Source: Phycisphaerae bacterium (GTDB lineage: Bacteria > Planctomycetota > Phycisphaerae > SM23-33). Taken from it: 64,000 nt of DNA. The first letter of the stretch is position 1; every line of letters starts with the position of its first letter. The notes under the pieces were generated by a model. It did no database searches and had not been told where the DNA came from. It was given only the letters and a program-made list of their open reading frames with translations. This document shows positions 9,427 through 16,872 of this stretch, piece by piece. The stretch is taken from the NCBI GenBank assembly GCA_018335035.1, contig JAGXKT010000002.1, positions 1 to 64,000 of the forward strand, written 5' to 3'. Both the position numbers and the translations under genes were made by a program.

Positions 9427-10473
9427 ATGGCTGCAACAGAAGCACGCGACGCCATGCTGTACGAACCCGCTGACGAGGGCTCCGTTCACTGCAAGCTCTG
9501 CGGGCACCGCTGTACGATCGCCGCCGGCAAGTACGGGCGATGCAGCGTCCGCGAGAACGTTGCCGGGGCGCTGAAAACCCACAGCTACGGTCGGCTGATC
9601 GCGATGAACGCCGACCCCATTGAGAAGAAGCCCCTGTTTCACTTCCTGCCCGGCTCGATGAGCATGTCCGTCGCCGCGCCGGGCTGCAACTTTCAGTGCC
9701 CGTTCTGTCAGAACTGGCAAATCTCCCAGGCGCCGCGCGACGGGCGGGAACTGCGCGGCCGGGCCGTCAGCCCCGAGCGGATCGTCGACGCGGCCGAGAG
9801 CTACAACTGCGCCTCGATCAGCTACACGTACACCGAGCCGACGGTGTTCTTCGAGATGGCGTACGAGACGGCCCGAATCGCCCACCGGCGCGGCCTGGGC
9901 AACTGCTTTGTCTCCAACGGGTATCTGACGCCCGAGGCCGTCGAGACGATCGCGCCGTATCTCGACGCGATCAACGTGGACCTCAAGGCGTTCCGCGACG
10001 GGACGTATCGTGACATCATGAAGGCCCGGCTGGAGCCGGTACTGACGTGCCTTCGGGCGCTGGTCGCGGCCGGAATCTGGGTCGAGGTCACCACGCTGGT
10101 CGTGCCCGGGATGAACGATTCGGAAGCGGAACTGCGGGACATCGCGCAGTTCATTGCCGACGAGCTGGGGCCCGCCGTTCCGTGGCACGTTAGCCGGTTT
10201 CACGGCGATTACGACATGACGGCCGTGCCGCCGACGCCGCTGTCGGCGCTGGAGGCCGCCTGCCGCCTGGGCCGAAAAGCCGGACTCAAATACGTCTACT
10301 GCGGCAACGTGCACGGGCGGGCGGACGAGTCCACCCATTGCCCAAACTGTGCCGAGACGGTCCTCGACCGCCGGGGGTTCCTGATGCGCGACAACCGCCT
10401 CGCCGACGGGGCTTGCCCGGACTGCGGCGAGCCCATCGAGGGCGTCTGGTCGCTGGCGCACGCGTCACGCTGA
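9427..10473 (+). CDS. amrS: AmmeMemoRadiSam-system radical SAM enzyme
   Basis: A cytoplasmic radical SAM enzyme of the PflA-like AmrS family, 348 residues. N-terminal cysteines (HCKLCGHRC, residues 21-29) precede the [4Fe-4S] motif CNFQCPFCQNW (Cys87, Cys91, Cys94). NADPIEKKPLFHFLPG is a family hallmark, and a C-terminal CPNC...CPDCGE pair could bind zinc. ATG 9427 fits the conserved N-terminus. The family is named for frequent co-occurrence with Memo and AMMECR1 genes; neither is nearby. Substrate unknown. Confidence 0.92.
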   Translation: MAATEARDAMLYEPADEGSVHCKLCGHRCTIAAGKYGRCSVRENVAGALKTHSYGRLIAMNADPIEKKPLFHFLPGSMSMSVAAPGCNFQCPFCQNWQISQAPRDGRELRGRAVSPERIVDAAESYNCASISYTYTEPTVFFEMAYETARIAHRRGLGNCFVSNGYLTPEAVETIAPYLDAINVDLKAFRDGTYRDIMKARLEPVLTCLRALVAAGIWVEVTTLVVPGMNDSEAELRDIAQFIADELGPAVPWHVSRFHGDYDMTAVPPTPLSALEAACRLGRKAGLKYVYCGNVHGRADESTHCPNCAETVLDRRGFLMRDNRLADGACPDCGEPIEGVWSLAHASR

Positions 10474-10496
10474 CGCCCCGGGCCGCCGGCGCAATG

Positions 10497-10528
10497 AAAC
10501 GCGCCCGACCGTCGCGCGGTCCGGGCGC
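10497..10528 (-). terminator. Hairpin between convergent genes
   Basis: 10501-10511 pairs with 10517-10528 with one bulged base. On the minus strand it is followed by GTTTCATT. It sits just downstream of the 26-residue gene and just beyond the stop of amrS, so it may serve both. Confidence 0.55.
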
Positions 10529-10577
10529 TGGCGATTCACGCGTCGCGGCGCGGGCACCGGACGGCGCCCGCGGCGGG

Positions 10578-10658
10578 TCACTTCTTCTTGCGGCGGTTAC
10601 GGCGCTCGCGCCGCTTCTTCGAGCCGATCTTCCGCCGACGTCGTGGTTTCGTTGCCAT
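10578..10658 (-). CDS. 26-residue highly basic protein, ribosome-associated candidate
   Basis: ATG at 10658 to TGA at 10578 encodes 26 residues: MATKPRRRRKIGSKK, then seven residues of R/E/N, ending in RRKKK. Seventeen of 26 residues are Arg or Lys. It is supported by GAGG 6 nt upstream of the ATG, a strong promoter (10714-10743) about 50 nt upstream, and a hairpin terminator after the stop. Size and composition recall tiny ribosomal proteins (bTHX, or the bS22/AURKAIP1-COX24 type), but the sequence does not match either closely from memory. A role in the ribosome or with RNA is inferred. Confidence 0.75.
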   Translation of the reverse strand: MATKPRRRRKIGSKKRRERRNRRKKK

Positions 10659-10713
10659 CAGCTACCTCATGGGCTTGCACGCTCGGCCGCGTCGCCGCGG
10701 CCATGATGGGACG

Positions 10714-10743
10714 ATTATAGGAACCCCGCCCCCCGCGGGGCAA
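10714..10743 (-). promoter_or_regulatory. Promoter of the 26-residue gene
   Basis: On the minus strand TTGCCC (complement of 10738-10743), an 18-bp spacer and perfect TATAAT (complement of 10714-10719). The predicted start is near 10707, giving a leader of about 50 nt. Confidence 0.7.
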
Positions 10744-10771
10744 GGCCCGTCGTGGCGGCACGCCGCCGGCC

Positions 10772-10802
10772 GAGGCGTCGACCGCCGAACGTCGAACGCC
10801 TC
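10772..10802. repeat. Short hairpin sharing the GAACGTCGAACGCC unit
   Basis: GAGGCGT (10772-10778) pairs with ACGCCTC (10796-10802). The inside contains GAACGTCGAACGCC, identical to the end of the dyad repeat at 5896-5978. It lies between the divergent promoters of the 26-residue gene and dprA. Confidence 0.55.
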
Positions 10803-10829
10803 ATCGTGGTGAATCGACCCGGCTGCCGC

Positions 10830-10835
10830 TATAAT
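10830..10835 (+). promoter_or_regulatory. -10 element upstream of dprA
   Basis: A perfect TATAAT, 27 nt before the dprA ATG. The hexamer 17 bp upstream (TGGTGA) is a poor -35. Confidence 0.45.
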
Positions 10836-10861
10836 CCCGCCACGCGGAAAGGGGTCGCGTG

Positions 10862-11983
10862 ATGGATCACACGGAGCGGCGGGCGACGATCCGCCTGCAT
10901 CTGGCCGAGGGTGTCGCGGCGCGGACGCTGGGGCGTCTGCGAGAGGCGTTCGGCAGCGCCGCCGGCGCGGTCGCCGCCACGCCGGGGCAACTCCAGGCCG
11001 TCAAGGGCATCGGCGTCAAGACGGCCGAGGCGATCGCCGCGGTCACCGACGCGGACGTCGACGCTGAATTGGCCGCCGCCGAACGCGCCGGGGCGGTGCT
11101 GTGCGTCCGCGGCGAGCCGGGCTACCCGCGGGCGCTGGAGACCATCACCGATCCGCCCGAGGTGCTCTACGTCCGCGGCGAGCTGCGCGACACGGACGCC
11201 GTCGCCGTCGGCATTGTCGGCGCGCGGCGCTGCTCGCACTACGGGCTGGAGCAGGCCCAGCGCTTCGGCGAGCTGCTGGCCCGCGCGGGGTTGACGGTCG
11301 TCTCCGGCGGGGCGCGGGGGATCGACACGGCCGCTCATCGCGGCGCGCTGACCGCCGGCGGACGGACGCTGGCGGTGATGGGCTGCGGCCTGTCGCAGAC
11401 CTACCCGCGCGAGAACCGCAAACTGTTCGATCGCATCATCGCCGAGGGGCGCGGGGCGCTGGTTTCCGAATTGCCGATGGGCGTTGAAATCCGCGCGGGG
11501 AACTTCCACGCGCGGAACCGCATCATCAGCGGGCTGTCGCTGGGCGTGCTGCTCGTCGAGGCCGCGCGGCGCAGCGGCTCGCTGATCACCGCGCGCCGCG
11601 CCGACGAGCAGGGGCGGCTGGTCTTCGCCGTGCCCGGCCGCGTCGATTCGCCCACCAGCGCCGGGACGAACGAGCTGATCCGCGACGGGGCGATCCTCAC
11701 GCAGAATCTCGACGACCTGCTGGAGCAGCTGGGTCCGATCGGCGCCGCGCTGGCCGAGTCGCAGGACGCCCCGCCGCCGCTGCCGCCGGGGCTGACCGCC
11801 ACGGAGACGACGCTGCTGGAGGCCCTGGCCGGCGGCGAGCTGACGCTGGACGAGCTGACGCGCCACACGAAGCTCAGCAGCGCCGAGGCCGCCGCGTCGA
11901 TGACCATGCTCGTCATCAAGGGCGCCGTGGCGCAGAAGCCGGGCAACGTCTTCGCGCGAAAGGTTCGTGGGGGCAACGACTGA
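10862..11983 (+). CDS. dprA: DNA-processing protein DprA
   Basis: Binds single-stranded DNA entering during transformation and loads RecA; 373 residues, cytoplasmic. An N-terminal helix-hairpin-helix part (VKGIGVKTAEAI) is followed by the Rossmann-like DprA/Smf core with VGARRCSHYG, SGGARGIDTAAH, GCGLSQTYPREN, FHARNRIISGLS and the GSLITA motif, then a C-terminal winged-helix-like segment (about 310-370). ATG 10862 follows AAAGGGG; GTG 10859 just before it is an alternative. It is convergent with pheS. Confidence 0.95.
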   Translation: MDHTERRATIRLHLAEGVAARTLGRLREAFGSAAGAVAATPGQLQAVKGIGVKTAEAIAAVTDADVDAELAAAERAGAVLCVRGEPGYPRALETITDPPEVLYVRGELRDTDAVAVGIVGARRCSHYGLEQAQRFGELLARAGLTVVSGGARGIDTAAHRGALTAGGRTLAVMGCGLSQTYPRENRKLFDRIIAEGRGALVSELPMGVEIRAGNFHARNRIISGLSLGVLLVEAARRSGSLITARRADEQGRLVFAVPGRVDSPTSAGTNELIRDGAILTQNLDDLLEQLGPIGAALAESQDAPPPLPPGLTATETTLLEALAGGELTLDELTRHTKLSSAEAAASMTMLVIKGAVAQKPGNVFARKVRGGND

Positions 11984-11985
11984 TT

Positions 11986-12073
11986 CACCACAGAGACCGC
12001 GGAGCACACCGAGGGCGTGACGGCCGGCGTGCGCCACAAAACAAACGCCGTGTTCTCTGTGCGCTCCGTGGTG
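11986..12073. repeat. CACCACAGAG-type dyad repeat
   Basis: The segment starting CACCACAGAGACCGCGGAGC (11986-12005) is mirrored by 12050-12073, which ends CTCTGTGCGCTCCGTGGTG. It resembles the widespread CACCACAGAG...CTCTGTGGTG intergenic dyads known from planctomycete and verrucomicrobial genomes (general knowledge). It fills the gap between convergent dprA and pheS and may act as a terminator for both. Confidence 0.6.
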
Positions 12074-12081
12074 CGGGTCGT

Positions 12082-13101
12082 TCAAAACTGCCGCAGGAAG
12101 CGGACGTCGTTGGCGAACAGCAGGCGGATGTCGCTGATGCCGTGGCGGACCATCGCCATGCGTTCGACGCCGAGGCCGAAGGCGTAGCCCGTGTAGCGCT
12201 CGGCGTCGTAGTCGACGGCCGCGAGCACGTTCGGGTCGACCATGCCGCAGCCGCCGAGTTCCATCCAGTCCTCGTGCCCGTCGGGGTAGGTGAACCACAC
12301 GTCCACCTCGGCCGACGGCTCGGTGAAGGGGAAGAAGCTCGGGCGGAACCGCGTGGCGATGTCGCCGCCGAAGTACGCCTTGCAGAACTGATCGACGCAG
12401 GTCTTGAGGTCCGCCATCGTGACGCCTTCGTCGACGTAAAGCCCTTCGATCTGGTGGAACATGAAGCTGTGCGTGGCGTCGACGGTGTCCGGGCGGTAGA
12501 CGCGCCCGATCGCGATGATCCGCACCGGCGGGCGGCGCGTCTCCATCACGCGAATCTGGATCGTCGAGGTCTGCGAGCGGAGCATCGTCCTGCCCGGCCG
12601 GCCCGTGCCCTCGTCGATGTAGAAGTTGTCCAGCTCGTCCCGCGCCGGGTGCCAGGACGGAATGTTCAGCGCGTCGAAATTGTGCCGCTCGTCCTCGACC
12701 TCCGGCCCGTGGGCGACCTCGAAGCCCATGCGCGCGAAGATCTCGGAGATCTCGTCGATCGTCTGGCTGAGCACGTGGGCGTGCCCGATGGCGGGGCGCT
12801 GCCCGGGCAGCGTGACGTCCTCGACCGATGCGGCCGCGCGCGGCGTGCCGCCGGCGCCGAGTGCGTCGCGCCGCCGTTCGAACGCCTCGGTCAGCTTGCC
12901 CTTGAGCCGGTTCAGGGCTTTGCCCAGCTCCGGCTTCTCGGCGGGGGGGGCGTCCTTGAGTTGCTTCATCGCCGCCTTGACGGCGCCCTTCGAGCCGAGA
13001 TAGTCGATGCGCCATTGTTCGAGCGCGTCGGGCGTCTCGACCGTAGCCAACTCGGCCTCGGCCTGCGTGCGGAGGCGGTCGATGTCCTCGATCAGCGCCA
13101 T
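12082..13101 (-). CDS. pheS: Phenylalanine--tRNA ligase alpha subunit
   Basis: Catalytic subunit of the heterotetrameric PheRS; charges tRNA-Phe. 339 residues, normal length. An N-terminal coiled-coil (about 1-90) is followed by the class II core with FEVAHGPEVEDERHNFDALN, THSFMFHQIEGLYVD and motif 3 GLGVERMAM. It lies 11 nt after rplT in the same operon. The beta-subunit gene pheT, usually next, is absent: the next gene is convergent dprA. Confidence 0.96.
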   Translation of the reverse strand: MALIEDIDRLRTQAEAELATVETPDALEQWRIDYLGSKGAVKAAMKQLKDAPPAEKPELGKALNRLKGKLTEAFERRRDALGAGGTPRAAASVEDVTLPGQRPAIGHAHVLSQTIDEISEIFARMGFEVAHGPEVEDERHNFDALNIPSWHPARDELDNFYIDEGTGRPGRTMLRSQTSTIQIRVMETRRPPVRIIAIGRVYRPDTVDATHSFMFHQIEGLYVDEGVTMADLKTCVDQFCKAYFGGDIATRFRPSFFPFTEPSAEVDVWFTYPDGHEDWMELGGCGMVDPNVLAAVDYDAERYTGYAFGLGVERMAMVRHGISDIRLLFANDVRFLRQF

Positions 13102-13112
13102 GGCGGTGGGGC

Positions 13113-13496
13113 CTACTCGTCAGAGGCGTCGGGCGTGGCCTGTTCGACCGCACCGCGCGCGGCTTCGACGATGGCGTCGAACGCTCCCGGGTCGGCGACG
13201 GCGATTTCGCTCAGCATCTTGCGGTTCAGCGTGATGCCCGCCGCGCGCAGCCCGTGGACGAACCGGCTGTACTGCAGCCCGCGCTGCCGGCAGGCCGCCG
13301 TGATGCGCGTAATCCACAACCGCCGGAACTCGCGCTTGCGGCGGCGGCGGTCGCGCGTGGCGTTGACGCCGGCGCGGTAAGTGGCTTGCAGGGCGAGGCG
13401 GTAATGGCGACTGGCTCCGCCGTGGTATCCCCGCGCTTTGCGGAGAACTCTGGCGTGCTTGCGATGGCGTGCGGCGCCTTTGCGAACGCGCGGCAT
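13113..13496 (-). CDS. rplT: 50S ribosomal protein L20
   Basis: An early-assembly 23S-binding protein of 127 residues. The basic N-terminus (MPRVRKGAARHRKHARVLRK) and RLWITRITAACRQRGLQYSRF are diagnostic. It is the middle gene of rpmI-rplT-pheS. The gap to rpmI is about 120 nt and could hold L20-type autoregulatory structure; I did not identify a specific one. The C-terminal tail (EQATPDASDE) is acidic and slightly longer than in E. coli. Confidence 0.97.
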   Translation of the reverse strand: MPRVRKGAARHRKHARVLRKARGYHGGASRHYRLALQATYRAGVNATRDRRRRKREFRRLWITRITAACRQRGLQYSRFVHGLRAAGITLNRKMLSEIAVADPGAFDAIVEAARGAVEQATPDASDE

Positions 13497-13618
13497 GATG
13501 CGTCTCCTTGTGCGTCGGACGGACTCCCGGCCAACACGACCGGGACGTTCCGGACCCGTCAGGGCCGCCCCAGGGGGCTCCCGTCCGGACGGTTCTTCGT
13601 GCCTTGTCGAACGGTCTG

Positions 13619-13813
13619 CTACTGGCCCATCATGCGCCTGGCCTGCTTGGCGTACGGCTTGGCCAGTTCCCGCTTCTGCCGGAAGTTCCGCAGGCGCTTG
13701 GGCGATTTACGCGATTTCAGGTGGCCGGAGCCGGCGACGCGGCGCAGCACCCTGCCTCGGGCGGTGACCTTGACCCGCTTGGCGACGGCCTTGTTGGTCT
13801 TCATCTTCGGCAT
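13619..13813 (-). CDS. rpmI: 50S ribosomal protein L35
   Basis: 64 residues starting MPKMKTNKAVAKR and ending KPYAKQARRMMGQ. ATG at 13813 is chosen from the family N-terminus and an AAGGTG site upstream. It is the first gene of the operon; infC, its usual upstream partner, is missing here. Confidence 0.96.
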   Translation of the reverse strand: MPKMKTNKAVAKRVKVTARGRVLRRVAGSGHLKSRKSPKRLRNFRQKRELAKPYAKQARRMMGQ

Positions 13814-13855
13814 ACCAGCACCTTCTTCGATTCTCGCCCCCCGACAAAGAGCGGT

Positions 13856-13883
13856 ATTGTACCATCCGTCGCCGGGAGGTAAA
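13856..13883 (-). promoter_or_regulatory. Promoter of rpmI-rplT-pheS
   Basis: On the minus strand TTTACC (complement of 13878-13883), a 16-bp spacer and TACAAT (complement of 13856-13861). It predicts a short leader of about 36 nt, leaving no room for a classical infC-rpmI leader. Confidence 0.65.
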
Positions 13884-13945
13884 GACATTTTGCCCGGCGA
13901 ATCCTCCTCGCCGGCGGGTCGTCGCGCGGTCGAACGCCGCCGGTG

Positions 13946-13974
13946 TTGACGCCCGCGGCGGGCGCGGCTACCCT
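13946..13974 (+). promoter_or_regulatory. Promoter of ndk (leaderless)
   Basis: TTGACG (13946-13951), a 17-bp spacer and TACCCT (13969-13974). The expected start, 7-8 nt downstream, coincides with ATG 13982. Confidence 0.6.
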
Positions 13975-13981
13975 GCGGTGC

Positions 13982-14464
13982 ATGGATGCGAACATGGAAC
14001 GGACGCTAGTGGTCGTCAAGCCCGACGCCGTGCAGCGCGGGCTGATTGGGGAGATTCTCCGCCGCTTCGAACGCAAGGGGCTCAAGCTCGTCGCCCTGAA
14101 GCTGACGCGCGTCGATGACGCGCTAGCCCGGAAGATGTATGCCCCGCACGAGGGCAAGCCGTTCTACGAGCCGCTTGTGGCGTTCATCACGGCCGGACCC
14201 GTCGTGGCGGGCGTCATCGAGGGCCTCGACGCGATCGCCGTCGTCCGCGGCATGCTCGGCGCCACGTTCGGCCGGGAGGCGCAGGCGGGAACCATCCGCG
14301 GCGATTACGGCATGAGCCAGCGATACAATCTCGTCCACGGCAGCGACGCGCCCGACTCGGCCGAGCGGGAAATCGCCCTGCTGTTCGACGCCGACGAGTT
14401 GCTGGACTACGACGCCGCCCGAGACGCCTGGGTCTACGCCGAGCATCGCGGCACGATCATATAG
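13982..14464 (+). CDS. ndk: Nucleoside diphosphate kinase
   Basis: Transfers the gamma-phosphate between nucleoside triphosphates and diphosphates. 160 residues from ATG 13982; the conserved part begins at a second ATG (13994, MERTLVVVKPDAVQRGL). The phospho-accepting histidine lies in NLVHGSD (His119 from ATG 13982). The first ATG is preferred because a promoter places the transcript start on it; no ribosome binding site is visible for either ATG. The C-terminal extension (YDAARDAWVYAEH) is common in non-enteric members. Confidence 0.95.
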   Translation: MDANMERTLVVVKPDAVQRGLIGEILRRFERKGLKLVALKLTRVDDALARKMYAPHEGKPFYEPLVAFITAGPVVAGVIEGLDAIAVVRGMLGATFGREAQAGTIRGDYGMSQRYNLVHGSDAPDSAEREIALLFDADELLDYDAARDAWVYAEHRGTII

Positions 14465-14556
14465 AATACACGGCGGCAGCCGATGGGCTCGTGCGGCTCG
14501 TATGAGGACGCTCCGGGTGGGCGCGGGCCTGCCACGACCGCCCCGGGCGGCATACC

Positions 14557-16557
14557 ATGAGCGACACGCAGCGCATCGAGGAGCTTCGCGACGCAATCCG
14601 GCGGCACGACCGGTTGTATTACGTCGAGGCGTCGCCGGAGATTTCCGACCGTCAGTACGACGCGCTGATGGACGAGCTCAAGCGGCTCGAAGACAAGCAC
14701 CCCGAGCTTGTCACGGAGGATTCCCCCACACAGCGCGTCGGCGGCGAGCCGGTCGAGGGCTTCGAGACGGTCGACCACGCCGTGGCGATGCTCAGCATCG
14801 ACAACACCTACAACGTCGACGAGGTCCGCACGTTCGACCAGCGCGTCCGCAACGAACTCGGCAGCAATGGCTTTGACTATCTCGTGGACCCGAAGATCGA
14901 CGGCGTCGCCGTCTCGCTGCGGTACGAGAGCGGGCGGCTCGCGATCGGCGCGACGCGCGGCAACGGGCGCCAGGGTGACGACATCACCGCCAACGTGCGC
15001 GCGGTCGCGTCGGTGCCGCTACGGCTGACCGGCGACGACGTGCCGGACGTCGTCGAGGCCCGCGGTGAGATGTACTGGCCGCGGGGGAGCTTCGCGGCGT
15101 TCAACGCCAAACGGGCCGAGCAGGGCGAGCAGACCTTCGCCAATCCGCGGAACGGCACGGCCGGGACGCTCAAGCAGCTCGACCCGCGGATCGTGGCCCA
15201 GCGCGGTCTGGCGTTCATCGCCCACGGCTTCGGCGACATCAGCGAGCGGATCGCCGACCGCGCCAGTGCGATCATGGACACGTTCCGCCGCTGGGGGCTG
15301 CCGACCAGCGCCGACGCGAGCGTCTGCGAGGACGTCGACGCGGTGATGGACGCCATCGACGCCTGGGCGAGGCGACGCAGCGAGGCGGACTACGAGACCG
15401 ACGGCATGGTCGTCAAGGTCGACGAGCTGGACCTCCGCGACGAGCTCGGCGCGACCAGCAAGCACCCGCGCTGGTGCATCGCGTACAAGTACGAAGCCGA
15501 GCGGGCCGAGACGCACCTGCGCGAGGTCAGCTACCAGGTGGGGCGGCTGGGGACGATCACGCCGGTGGCGCACTTCGATGAGGTGCATCTGTCCGGCACG
15601 AAGGTCACCAACGCCTCGCTGCACAACTTCGACCAGGTCGAACGGCTCGACGTCCGCCTCGGCGATGCGATCGCGATCGAGAAGGCCGGGGAGATCATCC
15701 CCCAGGTCGTACAGGTCAACCACGCCAAACGCCCGAAGAACGCCAAGCGCATCACGCCGCCGGAGACCTGTCCGGCCTGCGGCGGGCCCGCGCGGCGCGA
15801 CCCCGGCGGCGTCTACCTCCGCTGCATCGACCCCGAATGCCCCGCCCAGCTCCGCGAGCGGCTGAAGTTCTTCGCCGGACGCAACCAGATGGACATCGAC
15901 CACCTCGGCGAGAAGATCGTCGATCAACTCGTTGACCGCGGACTGGTCGAGCACTTCGCCGACCTGTACCAGTTGACCGTGGAGGACGTGAAGCAGCTCG
16001 ATCGCATGGCCGATAAGTCCGCGCGGAATCTTGTCGACGCGATCCGGTCCAGCAAGGACCGCGGCCTGGCGCGCGTGTTGGCGGGGTTGGGCATTCGCTA
16101 CGTGGGCAATCGCGCGGCCGAGATCATCGCGGACCATTACGGCGACATGGACGCGCTGCTCGACGCCGGCCGGGAAGACCTCGAGCAGCTCGACGAGATC
16201 GGCCCGGTGATTGCCGAGTCGCTCCACCAGTTCCTGCACTCCAAGCGCGGGCGGGGAACCATCCGCCGGCTCAAGAATGTGGACGTGGACATGACCTCCC
16301 ACCGCGCCGCGTCGGACGGCGACGGTCCGCTGGCGGGCAAGACGGTGGTGGTGACGGGTTCGCTGGACGGTTACTCCCGCAAGGAAGCCGAGGACGCTAT
16401 CGAAGCGGTCGGGGGGCGGGTGACGTCCAGCGTCTCGAGCAACACGGACTTTGTCGTCGTCGGCGCCAAGCCCGGCTCGAAGGTCGACAAGGCCGAGCGC
16501 CTCGGCGTCGAGCGGATCGACGAGGACGAATTCCGCAAACGCCTTTCGACGGGATAG
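14557..16557 (+). CDS. ligA: NAD-dependent DNA ligase
   Basis: Seals nicks using NAD+; 666 residues, full length. Ia domain at the N-terminus (DRLYYVEASPEISDRQYDAL), adenylation domain with catalytic Lys113 in DPKIDG, OB fold, Cys4 zinc finger (CPAC...CIDPEC), helix-hairpin-helix repeats (GLGIRYVGNRAAEII) and a C-terminal BRCT domain (LAGKTVVVTGSLDGYSR). It starts about 90 nt after ndk in the same direction and ends before a strong hairpin. Confidence 0.97.
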   Translation: MSDTQRIEELRDAIRRHDRLYYVEASPEISDRQYDALMDELKRLEDKHPELVTEDSPTQRVGGEPVEGFETVDHAVAMLSIDNTYNVDEVRTFDQRVRNELGSNGFDYLVDPKIDGVAVSLRYESGRLAIGATRGNGRQGDDITANVRAVASVPLRLTGDDVPDVVEARGEMYWPRGSFAAFNAKRAEQGEQTFANPRNGTAGTLKQLDPRIVAQRGLAFIAHGFGDISERIADRASAIMDTFRRWGLPTSADASVCEDVDAVMDAIDAWARRRSEADYETDGMVVKVDELDLRDELGATSKHPRWCIAYKYEAERAETHLREVSYQVGRLGTITPVAHFDEVHLSGTKVTNASLHNFDQVERLDVRLGDAIAIEKAGEIIPQVVQVNHAKRPKNAKRITPPETCPACGGPARRDPGGVYLRCIDPECPAQLRERLKFFAGRNQMDIDHLGEKIVDQLVDRGLVEHFADLYQLTVEDVKQLDRMADKSARNLVDAIRSSKDRGLARVLAGLGIRYVGNRAAEIIADHYGDMDALLDAGREDLEQLDEIGPVIAESLHQFLHSKRGRGTIRRLKNVDVDMTSHRAASDGDGPLAGKTVVVTGSLDGYSRKEAEDAIEAVGGRVTSSVSSNTDFVVVGAKPGSKVDKAERLGVERIDEDEFRKRLSTG

Positions 16558-16589
16558 CGCGCCGGGGCCCGCGCGGGCGGCGCATGAAA

Positions 16590-16611
16590 ACGGCCCGCCG
16601 AAGCGGGCCGT
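16590..16611 (-). terminator. Terminator of the small minus-strand unit
   Basis: A 9-bp perfect stem (16590-16598 with 16603-16611) with loop CGAA, followed on the minus strand by TTTTC. On the plus strand it lies 33 nt after ligA but lacks a T run there. Confidence 0.75.
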
Positions 16612-16638
16612 ATACACCTCCGCCCTACGGGGTCTTCG

Positions 16639-16710
16639 TCAACACAGCGTCGCGAAGCTCAGGGCGATGAACAGCATCATTCGCGCTTTTCTCCGCAATT
16701 TCCGTAACAC
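16639..16710 (-). CDS. Possible 23-residue membrane micro-protein
   Basis: GTG 16710 to TGA 16639 would give 23 residues: MLRKLRRKARMM followed by LFIALSFATLC. Six basic residues then a short hydrophobic stretch look like a membrane peptide. AAGGACGGGAG lies just upstream of the GTG. Two internal ATGs (MM) are alternative starts. Supported only by this layout and by its place inside the small transcript. Confidence 0.35.
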   Translation of the reverse strand: MLRKLRRKARMMLFIALSFATLC

Positions 16711-16748
16711 AGCTCCCGTCCTTTCTCACCCCCGCCCAAGGCGCCCTC

Positions 16749-16776
16749 ATTATACCGCGCGGCCGTGTTCTGGCAA
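16749..16776 (-). promoter_or_regulatory. Promoter of the small minus-strand unit
   Basis: On the minus strand TTGCCA (complement of 16771-16776), a 16-bp spacer and perfect TATAAT (complement of 16749-16754). Confidence 0.65.
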
Positions 16777-16872
16777 GGCGTTGACCGGTGCGCCAAGGCA
16801 CTAATTGCGATTGTTTCTGGGGCTTTTCGGAGAATGGTGATTGTCGGGGCGGATTGCGCGCCTGTGCGCCGC

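Larger units (their letters stand above)
16587..16742 (-). ncRNA. Small self-contained transcript, sRNA or micro-protein mRNA
   Basis: A promoter (16749-16776) and a terminator (16590-16611) bracket an RNA of about 155 nt that overlaps no recognisable gene. I do not recognise SRP, 6S, tmRNA or RNase P features in it. It contains one short reading frame (see 16639-16710), so it may be an mRNA rather than a regulator. It starts about 130 nt beyond the 3' end of the minus-strand decarboxylase-like gene. Confidence 0.55.

Noticed and set aside
7632-9455. Long minus-strand frame opposite the BatA-like gene
   Set aside because: Composition is rich in R, H, G and P without domains; the plus frame has membrane segments and normal codon bias.
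10829-13153. 774-codon minus frame covering dprA and pheS
   Set aside because: It spans two convergent real genes in wrong frames and contains no recognisable motif.
16587-16742. SRP RNA (ffs)
   Set aside because: The conserved domain IV loops (GGAAG and AGCAG) are not present.
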